From contig JADJLX010000003.1 of the NCBI GenBank assembly GCA_016709865.1, positions 248,001-312,000 of the forward strand: a stretch of DNA of 64,000 nt. Direction: 5' to 3'. Source of the stretch: Bacteroidales bacterium (GTDB lineage Bacteria > Bacteroidota > Bacteroidia > Bacteroidales > VadinHA17). Within the stretch, counting starts at the first letter, position 1, and each line of letters starts with the position of its first letter. The notes beneath the pieces are model-generated. The model was given only the letters and a program-made list of their open reading frames with translations, was not told where the DNA came from and did no database searches. Shown here piece by piece: positions 45,130 through 53,574 of this stretch. Both the position numbers and the translations under genes were made by a program.

Positions 45130-45894
45130 TTACCGGGGGGCTCCGCTTTTAATGAGTTCTCTTAACCTTCTGTACTTATTGAAAGTAGATTTGGCATAAA
45201 GTGAACAGATAAGGTACCCGTTACGGCCATCCATGAATCCGCCTCTGATGATGTATGATCTGAAGAATCCCCAGATCAGATGAACATATGGTGTAAAGAA
45301 GTACGCTTTTTTTCCGGCTTTGTAAAACTCTTTGGCTCCTATTTCAGAGTATTTTTCCATTTTGGAGGTATGGTCCTGATACGAAATAAACGGCCAGTGG
45401 AGCAAATCACCCTGCAGTTTACCTATAGTAGCACCATTCGACATCATAAATTTCTCATGGAGATTCAATACACCCCATTTGCCATGATCAACATGGAACA
45501 GCCTTAACTGCCTGTCGGGGTACCACTCGGAAAACCTGATCCAGGTTCCGCAATAATTATTTCGTCTGTTTACACGATATGCATCATAATCCCAATTATC
45601 CTTTATTGAGAGGATAGATTCCCTGAGTTTGTCGCTCAGAGCTTCATCGGCATCAAGTGATAGTATTTTCTTATGGGTGGCCTGCTTTATGGCATAGTTT
45701 TTCTGGTCGCGAAAACCTTCAAAAGGATGTTTAATAAACCTTACATTATATTTCTTACAAATCTCTTCTGTACGGTCAGTCGAAAATGAATCAACCACAA
45801 CAATCTCATCCGCAATACCCTCAAGTGAAGCAAGACACTTGTCAATGAATTGTTCCTCATTATATGTAATAATTACTGCACTTATCTTAGGCAT
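45130..45894 (-). CDS. Family 2 glycosyltransferase, LPS core type (WaaE/KdtX-like)
   Basis: 254 aa. GT-A fold with AVIITYNEEQFIDKCLASL at the start, VVVDSFSTDRTEEI and the LSLDADEAL (DxD) motif, then NYCGTWIRFSEWYPDRQLRLF, which is typical of WaaE/KdtX-type lipopolysaccharide core glucosyltransferases. C-terminal amphipathic helices (YFFTPYVHLIWGFFRSY) suggest membrane association. Other LPS genes are not in the window. 10 bp upstream of tsaC. Confidence 0.9.
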   Translation of the reverse strand: MPKISAVIITYNEEQFIDKCLASLEGIADEIVVVDSFSTDRTEEICKKYNVRFIKHPFEGFRDQKNYAIKQATHKKILSLDADEALSDKLRESILSIKDNWDYDAYRVNRRNNYCGTWIRFSEWYPDRQLRLFHVDHGKWGVLNLHEKFMMSNGATIGKLQGDLLHWPFISYQDHTSKMEKYSEIGAKEFYKAGKKAYFFTPYVHLIWGFFRSYIIRGGFMDGRNGYLICSLYAKSTFNKYRRLRELIKSGAPR

Positions 45895-46136
45895 ACATTG
45901 TCTTTCGTTATGAACTTATTCAAATTTATATAAAATTTCCGCAAATATAAGTTATCACAGATAAGTATTTTCACTTATTCCACTGATAAAAGTATAAACA
46001 GGGCTATTTATTGTATGAATACGCAAAAATCATACCGCTATTCCAAATTCACCTGTTACGTCATGCTCAGATGCCATCTTGTCTTCAGATTATTTGTATT
46101 ACTATTATATAACATAATTCATTATGTGCATTTTAA

Positions 46137-46144
46137 TAACTTTG
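46137..46144 (+). promoter_or_regulatory. -7 box of the S9 peptidase gene
   Basis: TAACTTTG (46137-46144) fits TAnnTTTG and lies 34 bp before the ATG at 46178. No -33 TTTG at standard spacing. The 45895-46136 stretch between this and the divergent glycosyltransferase has no ORF; it holds a candidate minus-strand -7 box (45942-45949). Confidence 0.4.
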
Positions 46145-46177
46145 AAAAACTTTAATCAATTTAAAAAACTACTAACG

Positions 46178-48592
46178 ATGAAACGGAAACAATCATTCTT
46201 TGTGATAGCACTAATGTCATTTTATTTGTGCTCATACGCTCAGGTGGCTCAGCAATACCAATTACCTCCGGCGGAAATAGTTAAAATTGTAGATGCACCC
46301 CTGACTCCTTCTGTTTCAGTGAGTCCCGACAATACCAACATAATACTTATAGAAAGATCTCCTTTGATAACAATTGAAGAGCTGTCTGCTGAGGAACTTA
46401 AGCTGGCTGGCCTAAGAATTAATCCTGCAATAAGCGGGCCAAGCAGGCAAACATATAATAAGGGTTTCACGATCATGAATATTGACGGGACTAATGTCAG
46501 GAAGATCACAGGGCTTCCCGAAAATCCTGCTATGGGATTTCCGCTCTGGTCGCCAGACGGAAAAAAATTCCTTTTCACAAATGTAAGAGGTTCATCAATA
46601 GAGTTGTGGCATTGTGATGTAACAGCTCTTACCGCCAGCAAAGTAAATGATGGAATAAATATGGTATTCGGAAATGCAGTTACCTGGCTTTCTGATAATA
46701 AGAGTTATTTGTATTATGTGACTGATCCCGGCAGAGGAGAGAGACCTGAAAGAAGTCTGGTTCCTTCCGGTCCGGTTATTCAGGAAAATCTCGGAAAAAA
46801 AGGACAGGTGGCAACTTATCAGGATATGATCAAAGATCCTGTCGATGAGATGTTGTTTGAATACTATGCTAAATCACAACTAATGCTCTTTGATGGTACG
46901 AAATCTGTTAAACTCGGAAGTCCGGGAATGATAACTGATATCTCACCATCGCCTGACGGACTCTTTTTTATGATAACCCTCATTAGCAGACCATTCTCAT
47001 ACATCGTACCTTATAACAGTTTCCCTTCAACCACACAGATCTGGGATTTAAAAGGCAATCTTGTTAAAGTTCTTATAAATGAGCCACTAATAGAAAACTA
47101 CCCAAGAGATTATGATGCTGTTCTGCCAGGCCCCAGATCGTATAACTGGAGGTCTGACAAGCCGTCAACAGTATACTGGGTTGAGGCATTGGACGGAGGA
47201 GACTATAAGAAAGAGATGCAGTACCACGATCAGGTATATATGCTTGAGTCTCCATTTAATGGTGAACCTGTAAAGTTTATTGCTACTGAAAAGAGATTTA
47301 TGGGGATTACATGGGGGAAGGAAGACTTTGCATTAATTAATGAGGGATTAAGTAAGACCAGAGTAAGAGTTATCAGTTCATTTAATCCATCAGATCCTCT
47401 CAAAACAAAAAAGAAGCTTTTCGAACTTAACAGTGATGACCGGTATGGCAATCCCGGCCGGTTCTTAACTTCACCAAATGCATACGGCAGAAATGTTTTA
47501 TTGTTTGCCGACAAGAGTAAGTCATTGTTTCTTTCAGGAGAAGGAGCATCTCCGGAGGGAGACAGGCCATTTCTCGACAAATATGAAATCAGCACAGGAA
47601 AGACCTCAAGGTTATGGAGATCTGAAGCACCTTACTATGAGACAGTTGTGGAGTTACTGGATATAACTAAGGGTCTTTTACTTACTAACAGACAATCTGT
47701 TTCAGATGTACCGAATTATTTCATCAGGAATATTAAAAACGGGAAGCTGACACAGGTGACAGCTTTTAAAAATCCTTATCCGCAACTTGCAGATGTTAAA
47801 AAGGAGCTGGTAACATATAAAAGGAAAGACGGAATTGATCTCTCATTTACATTATACCTGCCAGCAGGCTATGATAAGCAGAAAAATGGGCCATTACCAA
47901 CGCTGTTATGGGCTTATCCGCGTGAGTTTAACGACGCAGGTGCAGCAGGACAGGTTAGCGGCTCGCCATATATGTTTACAAGGATAAGTCCTGCCTCCGC
48001 ATTGGTTTATGTTACTCAGGGCTATGCTGTATTGATGGATGCAGCTTTTCCGATTGTAGGTGTAAAAGGGAGTGAGCCGAACGATACCTTTATTGAACAG
48101 CTTGTTGCTGATGCTGAGGCTGCAATAAATAAAGCAGTTGAAATGGGCGTTACTGATCCTAAGCGTGTGGCTGTGAGCGGACATTCTTATGGTGCTTTCA
48201 TGACTGCTAACCTTCTTGCAAATACCCGTCTTTTTGCTGCCGGCATTGCAGAGAGCGGAGCATATAACAGGACACTTACGCCGTTTGGTTTTCAGAATGA
48301 GAGACGTACTTACTGGGATGCCCCACATATATATAATGGTATGTCACCTTTCATGAATGCAGATAAAGTTAAAGATCCGATTATGCTGATTCATGGAATG
48401 GCCGATAATAACAGCGGAACATTTCCGATACAGAGCGAAAGGTTCTATGCTGCTCTGAAGGGATTCGGAGCTACCGTCAGACTTGTCTTTCTCCCGAATG
48501 AAAGTCATGGCTATGCCGCCCGTGAAACAATCCTTCACAAGCACTGGGAGGTATTGAACTGGATGGATAAATACGTAAAAGATAAGAAATAG
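46178..48592 (+). CDS. S9 family (prolyl oligopeptidase-type) secreted peptidase
   Basis: 804 aa from ATG 46178; signal peptide ends CSYAQ. Residues about 30-560 are a WD40-like propeller (SPDGKKFLF, SPDGLFF blades) and the last 250 an alpha/beta hydrolase. Triad: Ser670 in GHSYGAF, Asp743 in HGMADNN, His777 in NESHGY. It resembles the glutamyl-endopeptidase/DPP-like branch of S9 used for peptide nutrition. With the DPP7-like enzyme at 7264 it forms part of a peptidolytic set. Confidence 0.92.
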   Translation: MKRKQSFFVIALMSFYLCSYAQVAQQYQLPPAEIVKIVDAPLTPSVSVSPDNTNIILIERSPLITIEELSAEELKLAGLRINPAISGPSRQTYNKGFTIMNIDGTNVRKITGLPENPAMGFPLWSPDGKKFLFTNVRGSSIELWHCDVTALTASKVNDGINMVFGNAVTWLSDNKSYLYYVTDPGRGERPERSLVPSGPVIQENLGKKGQVATYQDMIKDPVDEMLFEYYAKSQLMLFDGTKSVKLGSPGMITDISPSPDGLFFMITLISRPFSYIVPYNSFPSTTQIWDLKGNLVKVLINEPLIENYPRDYDAVLPGPRSYNWRSDKPSTVYWVEALDGGDYKKEMQYHDQVYMLESPFNGEPVKFIATEKRFMGITWGKEDFALINEGLSKTRVRVISSFNPSDPLKTKKKLFELNSDDRYGNPGRFLTSPNAYGRNVLLFADKSKSLFLSGEGASPEGDRPFLDKYEISTGKTSRLWRSEAPYYETVVELLDITKGLLLTNRQSVSDVPNYFIRNIKNGKLTQVTAFKNPYPQLADVKKELVTYKRKDGIDLSFTLYLPAGYDKQKNGPLPTLLWAYPREFNDAGAAGQVSGSPYMFTRISPASALVYVTQGYAVLMDAAFPIVGVKGSEPNDTFIEQLVADAEAAINKAVEMGVTDPKRVAVSGHSYGAFMTANLLANTRLFAAGIAESGAYNRTLTPFGFQNERRTYWDAPHIYNGMSPFMNADKVKDPIMLIHGMADNNSGTFPIQSERFYAALKGFGATVRLVFLPNESHGYAARETILHKHWEVLNWMDKYVKDKK

Positions 48593-48662
48593 TGTTTTTA
48601 GACTTTTATCTTGTTTAGATTCGGTATAAACTACATTCTGGTTTAAGAATGTAATTTTTTCA

Positions 48663-48693
48663 TTTGAATTATAAAAAAACTCCTATAGTTTTG
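48663..48693 (+). promoter_or_regulatory. Promoter of the membrane pyrophosphatase gene
   Basis: TTTG (48663-48666), 19 bp, TAGTTTTG (48686-48693): a full match to the Bacteroidota housekeeping consensus, the best in this window. It leaves a ~50 nt leader before ATG 48753. Confidence 0.7.
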
Positions 48694-48752
48694 TACCGGT
48701 GAAATTTTTTTCATTAATAGACCTATAATTTCTAATTTAAAAAACAAATATC

Positions 48753-51041
48753 ATGATTAGTAGTATTTTTTGGATTGTGCCGATTTCAGCGCTCATCGCC
48801 CTGTTATTTGCCTGGATCTTCTACAGAGAAATGAAAGCTCAGGAAGAAGGAACCGACAGGATGAAAGAGATTGCAGAGTATGTCAGGGAAGGTGCTATGG
48901 CCTACCTGAGACGTCAGTATACAGTTGTTATCAAGGTATTTATTATCCTTGTTGTGCTTCTTTCAATACTGGCTTATTTTGGAATTCAGAACCCGTTTGT
49001 ACCTGTTGCCTTCCTTACCGGAGGTTTCTTTTCAGGTTTATGCGGCTACCTTGGAATGAAGACAGCTACTTTTGCTTCAAACAGAACAGCATGGGCAGCT
49101 TCAAAGTCGCTCAACAAAGGTCTTCAGGTTGCTCTCAGGAGCGGTGCCGTTATGGGCCTGGTAGTTGTAGGATTTGGTCTTCTTGACATCGCATTATGGT
49201 TTCTGGTCCTTAATGGCTGGGTGTTTACCCCGGAGCATATGGATACTGGTCTTAAATTCCTAGGACTCTCATTCGTACATCCCGGAACTACTGAACATGA
49301 GAAACTTATAGAGATCACTGCAGTTATGCTTACCTTCGGTATGGGTGCTTCAACACAGGCTCTCTTTGCACGTGTTGGTGGCGGTATCTTCACAAAAGCT
49401 GCTGACGTAGGTGCTGACCTTGTTGGAAAAGTTGAGGCAGGCATTCCTGAGGACGATCCACGTAACCCTGCAACTATTGCTGATAACGTTGGTGACAACG
49501 TAGGTGATGTTGCCGGTATGGGAGCTGACCTTTACGAATCATATGCTGGTTCTATTCTTGCTACAGCCGCTCTTGGAGCTGCATTGCCTGCAATAACAGG
49601 AGATACACAGATGAAAGCCGTTGTAGCACCGATGCTTGTTTCAGCAATTGGTATACTTCTTTCAATAGCAGGTGTTTACATGGTTAGAACAAAAGAATCA
49701 GCTACTCCAAAAGCTCTCCTCCGTGCCCTTCTTCTGGGAACAGGCGGTAGTTCAGCTCTTATTCTGGTTGTTCTTGCTGTAATGGCAGGTTTTGACTGGA
49801 TCACATGGGGTGTATTCGGATCAGCTGTTTCAGGTCTGATTGCAGGTGTAATTATCGGTCAGTCGACTGAGTATTTCACATCTGACGCTAATAAACCCAC
49901 ACAGGGTATTGCAAAACAGTCACAGCAGGGACCTGCCACTGTAATAATAGAAGGTATGGCAGTTGGTATGTTCTCAACATGGATTCCGGTTTTAACAATT
50001 GTTGCAGGTATCATTGCTGCTTATGGTTTTGCCGGTGGTTTCGAAAACTTTTCAATGGGTGTTTACGGTATAGGTTTTGCTTCAGTAGGTATGCTCTCCA
50101 CACTTGGAGTTACTCTGGCAACTGATGCTTTCGGTCCGATTGCTGATAACGCAGGCGGAAACGCTGAGATGGCAGAACTTCCAAAAGAAGTAAGAGAAAG
50201 AACTGATGCCCTTGACGGCCTTGGCAACACAACTGCAGCTACAGGTAAAGGATTTGCCATTGGTTCTGCTGCTCTCACAGGTCTTGCACTTCTTGCAGCC
50301 TATATGGAAGAGATCAAACTCTGGCTTGGAAGGATGGTTGACAAAACACCTGAAGGTTTCAAGCAGATTGGCGACACCTTATTCTATAATACTAAAGTTC
50401 CTGAAGTTCATGATGGTCAGGTTGCAGTATCACTCACTACATCAACAATAAAAGATTTTGTTACTGCTTATGATCTTTCAGTATTCAATCCGATCCTTCT
50501 TGGAGGTATTTTCATCGGTGCGATGATGGCGTTCCTTTTCAGTGCAATGAGTATGAAAGCTGTAGGACGTGCTGCAGGTAAAATGGTTGAAGAAGTGAGA
50601 CGTCAGTTCCGCGAAATTCCCGGAATCATGGACGGTACAGGAAAACCTGAGTATGCAAAATGCGTTGAAATTTCAACAGCAGGTGCTCAGAGTGAAATGC
50701 TTGTTCCTTCACTTATAGCTATTGCCACTCCTCTTATGGTAGGCCTTGTGTTCGGAGTTGCCGGTGTTGTAGGTCTTTTGGCAGGAAGTCTCAGTGCAGG
50801 TTTTGTTCTTGCAAGTATGCTTAACAATGCGGGTGGTGCCTGGGATAACGCTAAAAAATATGTTGAAAGAGGAAACTATGGCGGCAAGAAAAGTGATTGC
50901 CATAAAGCTACAGTTGTTGGTGATACAGTAGGTGACCCATTCAAGGATACATCAGGTCCTGCTCTTAACATCCTCATCAAGCTTATGTCGATGGTATCAG
51001 TTGTACTTGCTGGTCTTACTGTTGCATTCAGTATCTTTTAA
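48753..51041 (+). CDS. hppA: K+-dependent membrane pyrophosphatase (Na+ and/or H+ pump)
   Basis: 762 aa, ~16 membrane helices. The PPi-binding motif runs from Asp218 (DVGADLVGKVEAGIPEDDP) on to DNVGDNVGDVAGMGADLYES. At 491-499 the sequence is GNTTAATGK: Ala in the position that is Lys in K+-independent enzymes, so it belongs to the K+-dependent class, many members of which pump Na+ or both Na+ and H+. It couples cytosolic PPi hydrolysis to ion export. Strong own promoter and a terminator at 51065. Confidence 0.97.
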   Translation: MISSIFWIVPISALIALLFAWIFYREMKAQEEGTDRMKEIAEYVREGAMAYLRRQYTVVIKVFIILVVLLSILAYFGIQNPFVPVAFLTGGFFSGLCGYLGMKTATFASNRTAWAASKSLNKGLQVALRSGAVMGLVVVGFGLLDIALWFLVLNGWVFTPEHMDTGLKFLGLSFVHPGTTEHEKLIEITAVMLTFGMGASTQALFARVGGGIFTKAADVGADLVGKVEAGIPEDDPRNPATIADNVGDNVGDVAGMGADLYESYAGSILATAALGAALPAITGDTQMKAVVAPMLVSAIGILLSIAGVYMVRTKESATPKALLRALLLGTGGSSALILVVLAVMAGFDWITWGVFGSAVSGLIAGVIIGQSTEYFTSDANKPTQGIAKQSQQGPATVIIEGMAVGMFSTWIPVLTIVAGIIAAYGFAGGFENFSMGVYGIGFASVGMLSTLGVTLATDAFGPIADNAGGNAEMAELPKEVRERTDALDGLGNTTAATGKGFAIGSAALTGLALLAAYMEEIKLWLGRMVDKTPEGFKQIGDTLFYNTKVPEVHDGQVAVSLTTSTIKDFVTAYDLSVFNPILLGGIFIGAMMAFLFSAMSMKAVGRAAGKMVEEVRRQFREIPGIMDGTGKPEYAKCVEISTAGAQSEMLVPSLIAIATPLMVGLVFGVAGVVGLLAGSLSAGFVLASMLNNAGGAWDNAKKYVERGNYGGKKSDCHKATVVGDTVGDPFKDTSGPALNILIKLMSMVSVVLAGLTVAFSIF

Positions 51042-51064
51042 GCTACGGAAATAAATATTTTTAT

Positions 51065-51096
51065 AAAAGCTGCCTCTTTCCGGGGGCAGCTTTTTT
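51065..51096. terminator. Bidirectional terminator between hppA and the histidine kinase
   Basis: AAAAGCTGCC-N10-GGCAGCTTTT with T-runs readable on both strands (TTTTTT to 51096; AAAA on the left). Confidence 0.9.
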
Positions 51097-51097
51097 C

Positions 51098-52450
51098 TTA
51101 GGATATTCTCCTAAACTGCATATCAATTTGAGTTCCTATGTTTTCAGAACTAAAAATATTTAATTCTGCATTGTGCAGTTTCATAATTTTTTCAACAAGT
51201 GAAAGTCCGATCCCATAGCCCCCTATAAATTTTACATTTGAGGCTCTTTTAAATGGACTATATATAGTATTAATTTCATCGGGAGGAATTCCTATACCCT
51301 TATCTGATATGATAATATTAATTAGTTTATCTGTTAAAATGAATTCCACATTTACATCTTCAGTGGAAAATTTGCAGGCATTATCCAGAAGGTTTTTAAC
51401 TGCAATTTCAAGTAATCCGGAATTGCCTTTTATCAGAAGCTCATTGCCATTTTCTGGATATTGTATCCTTGGTATGATTTTACGTTCCTGATACTTTTCT
51501 TTTACCTGGCGGATAGCACTGAAAATTATTTCATCTATCCGGACAGTTGATAATGTAATGTTCCTATCTCTGTTAATGTGTGCCAACTCAAGCAGGCTAT
51601 TTAGAAGTGCATTAAGATCCTTCAGGTCTTTTACCAAACCATTTATGTGGTTAATGTAATCTTCCTTTGAGTGATTATGAGTAAGGAAATAGTCGCTTTC
51701 ACTAATCATGACTGTTAAAGGTGTACGCAATTCATGAGATGCATTTGAGACAAAATCTTCCTGGTTCCTGAACGCAATTTCCAGATTTGACAACATTTCA
51801 TTAAATGTTATTGATAACTGATCAAGCTCATCTTTTTTATCACCTTCATTAAGCCTTGTATTTAGTCTTAATGAATTAATTTCTTTTACACTTTTAATAA
51901 TCTGCGAGATAGGTCTGATTGCCTTTTGGGAGAATAAATAGGAAAGAAGCACTGACAACCAGATACTGAAGAGTATGCTCCATAAAAGTATTTTACGAAG
52001 CTCCTTTAAGTTTTCCGGACGTGTTTTGTCAACAGCCATAACGAACACATAGTAGGATTTGTTATTAAATGTGTGTTTATAACAGACTCCGTCTTTATCG
52101 TCGATTGAGAAATAAATTATATTTCCGGAAGGAATATTTGATCGCAATCCATCACCAGAAAGATATTGAATATTATTACTATAGACGATATTAATAGCAG
52201 AATCAGTCACAGCTATCTCTTCCCGTTCCTTGGAAATTGTGGATTGATGAATCTTTTTTAATAAAAAGGAATCAACCTCTGCAACATTAATCAATAGAAT
52301 TGCAGTGTTCTTTGCATTATCAAGAAGATTTTCCCTGAATTTATTAAGCTGACTTGTAAATGAAAAATAATACGCGAGAATTGAGAAAAACAATAATATT
52401 CCTGTGACGATGAGAGTAAATTGAAATGATAATCTGATTTTTATGTTCAT
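51098..52450 (-). CDS. Sensor histidine kinase
   Basis: 450 aa. Membrane helices at about 10-31 and 153-174 enclose a ~120-residue periplasmic sensor with no recognised domain. HAMP follows (about 175-230), then HisKA with the phospho-acceptor His239 (FVSNASHELRTPLTV), and the ATPase with LLDNACKF (N box) and DKGIGIPPDEI (G1). The order matches RprX/CusS-type kinases. Two bp downstream of the response regulator gene. The signal is unknown; its divergent targets (solute synthesis and NhaA) point to ion or osmotic stress. Confidence 0.92.
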   Translation of the reverse strand: MNIKIRLSFQFTLIVTGILLFFSILAYYFSFTSQLNKFRENLLDNAKNTAILLINVAEVDSFLLKKIHQSTISKEREEIAVTDSAINIVYSNNIQYLSGDGLRSNIPSGNIIYFSIDDKDGVCYKHTFNNKSYYVFVMAVDKTRPENLKELRKILLWSILFSIWLSVLLSYLFSQKAIRPISQIIKSVKEINSLRLNTRLNEGDKKDELDQLSITFNEMLSNLEIAFRNQEDFVSNASHELRTPLTVMISESDYFLTHNHSKEDYINHINGLVKDLKDLNALLNSLLELAHINRDRNITLSTVRIDEIIFSAIRQVKEKYQERKIIPRIQYPENGNELLIKGNSGLLEIAVKNLLDNACKFSTEDVNVEFILTDKLINIIISDKGIGIPPDEINTIYSPFKRASNVKFIGGYGIGLSLVEKIMKLHNAELNIFSSENIGTQIDMQFRRIS

Positions 52451-52452
52451 GA

Positions 52453-53145
52453 CTATATTTCTTTATCATTACAATAAAAACCAAAACCAAATTTTGTATG
52501 AATGAGTCTGGGTTCGAAATCTTTATCAATTTTCTTTCTTAAATAGTTAACATAGACATCTATAATATTTGTGCTTGGATCAAATTCTATACCCCAGACC
52601 TGTTCAATAATAAAATCCCTTGTAAGCAGTTTCCCTTTATTTTTCAGAAATGTCTCCAATAATAATGACTCCTTTGCTGTAAGATCTATTTTCGTTCCAT
52701 CTCTGGTAACTGATTTGGTTTTCATATCCATTTCGAGATTGGCAATACTTAATTTTTCATATTGATTGTTATTCGAATCTGATCGTCTGAGGAAAACGTT
52801 GATACGCGCCAATAATTCCCTGAAATCGAAAGGTTTCACTATGTAATCGTCAGCACCTACATCAAATCCGGCTAATTTATTTTCTGAAGTACTGAATGCG
52901 GTAAGCATTATTATTGGAATCTTACTGTCTCTTTTTCTTATCTCCCGGCATAAATCATAACCGTTCATTAATGGAAGACTAATATCAAGGATTATGAGAT
53001 TGTATACGTTTTTTTCAACTAATTGTTTTCCCACATATCCGTCATATGCAACTTCTGTCCTGAATCCTGCCTCCTCCAACTGCTTTTTTAATATGCCGGC
53101 CAGTCTTTGTTCGTCTTCAACTATTAATATCGAGATGTTCTCCAT
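52453..53145 (-). CDS. OmpR/PhoB-family response regulator
   Basis: 230 aa. Receiver domain: acidic pair in VEDEQRL, phospho-acceptor Asp54 in IILDISLPLMNGYD, switch Thr in MLTAF and Lys in VKPFDFREL. C-terminal winged helix (about 130-226) with LTAKESLLLETFLKNKG and the IDVYVNYLRKKID recognition region. Paired with the kinase. Four 11-bp-spaced repeats immediately upstream (53208-53247) are the expected binding geometry for such a dimer, so it likely controls the divergent unit and perhaps itself. Confidence 0.95.
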   Translation of the reverse strand: MENISILIVEDEQRLAGILKKQLEEAGFRTEVAYDGYVGKQLVEKNVYNLIILDISLPLMNGYDLCREIRKRDSKIPIIMLTAFSTSENKLAGFDVGADDYIVKPFDFRELLARINVFLRRSDSNNNQYEKLSIANLEMDMKTKSVTRDGTKIDLTAKESLLLETFLKNKGKLLTRDFIIEQVWGIEFDPSTNIIDVYVNYLRKKIDKDFEPRLIHTKFGFGFYCNDKEI

Positions 53146-53207
53146 GGTTATGATTCCTTTTGTACAAATTTAGGTTATGAAAAGCAAATTACTATAATCG
53201 AAGTGGT

Positions 53208-53247
53208 TTCTAATGAAATTCTAATTTATTTCTAATAATTTTCTAAG
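53208..53247. promoter_or_regulatory. Four-copy direct-repeat operator (TTCTAA, 11-bp period)
   Basis: TTCTAAT at 53208, 53219 and 53230 and TTCTAAG at 53241, each separated by four A/T bases, so the period is exactly 11 bp. Heptamer plus 4-bp spacer is the PhoB/OmpR box geometry. The array sits between the response-regulator gene (start 53145) and a TACCTTTG box at 53270, with its last repeat ending 22 bp upstream in the place of a -33 element. Confidence 0.75.
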
Positions 53248-53269
53248 TGTCCTTACCTGTACCCATTAG

Positions 53270-53277
53270 TACCTTTG
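53270..53277 (+). promoter_or_regulatory. -7 box of the regulated GT-HAD/NhaA unit
   Basis: TACCTTTG, an exact TAnnTTTG, 33 bp before the 33-aa ORF. No proper -33 TTTG is present; the operator array overlaps that place, which fits an activator-dependent promoter. Confidence 0.6.
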
Positions 53278-53309
53278 CGTTAACATTTAAATGTCCAATT
53301 TAATAGTTA

Positions 53310-53411
53310 ATGAAGTTGCCTAAAGTGTCAAATGGTTTTAAAGTCTTTCTTTTCTGGCTGGCAATGTTTGCAGTATTGGCCGTTCTTAAGATTTTTTTCT
53401 TTCCCGGATAG
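53310..53411 (+). CDS. 33-aa hydrophobic peptide
   Basis: ATG at 53310, stop TAG at 53409. It begins MKLPKVSNGFK and then has one membrane-spanning segment (VFLFWLAMFAVLAVLKIFFF) ending PG. It lies straight after the operator-controlled -7 box and ahead of a terminator-like hairpin. Small single-span proteins of this kind modulate kinases or transporters, but nothing shows that here. It could be a leader peptide, not a functional protein. Confidence 0.5.
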   Translation: MKLPKVSNGFKVFLFWLAMFAVLAVLKIFFFPG

Positions 53412-53497
53412 AATTAGATATTGCATATGAAAAGTAAAACTTATCTGGTCTATATAATGTGAAGCTACATGGTGTAAATTATACTTTGTTTGATTTT

Positions 53498-53543
53498 GAA
53501 AAGCAGTTGTCGCTATGTTCTTCAGACAGCTGCTTTTCTTTTT
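53498..53543 (+). terminator. Terminator or attenuator upstream of the GT-HAD gene
   Basis: GAAAAGCAGTTGTC (53498-53511) pairs with GACAGCTGCTTTTC (53525-53538), 14 bp with one G-U pair, followed by TTTTT (53539-53543). It lies 32 bp before the ATG at 53575, so it either ends the small-peptide transcript or attenuates read-through into the downstream genes. Confidence 0.8.
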
Positions 53544-53574
53544 ATTAAAATATTGAAATAAAATTAGAATCAAA

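Noticed and set aside
53427..53462. An 11-aa ORF (MKSKTYLVYIM) after the 33-aa peptide
   Set aside because: Too short to support from one sequence; no further evidence of translation.
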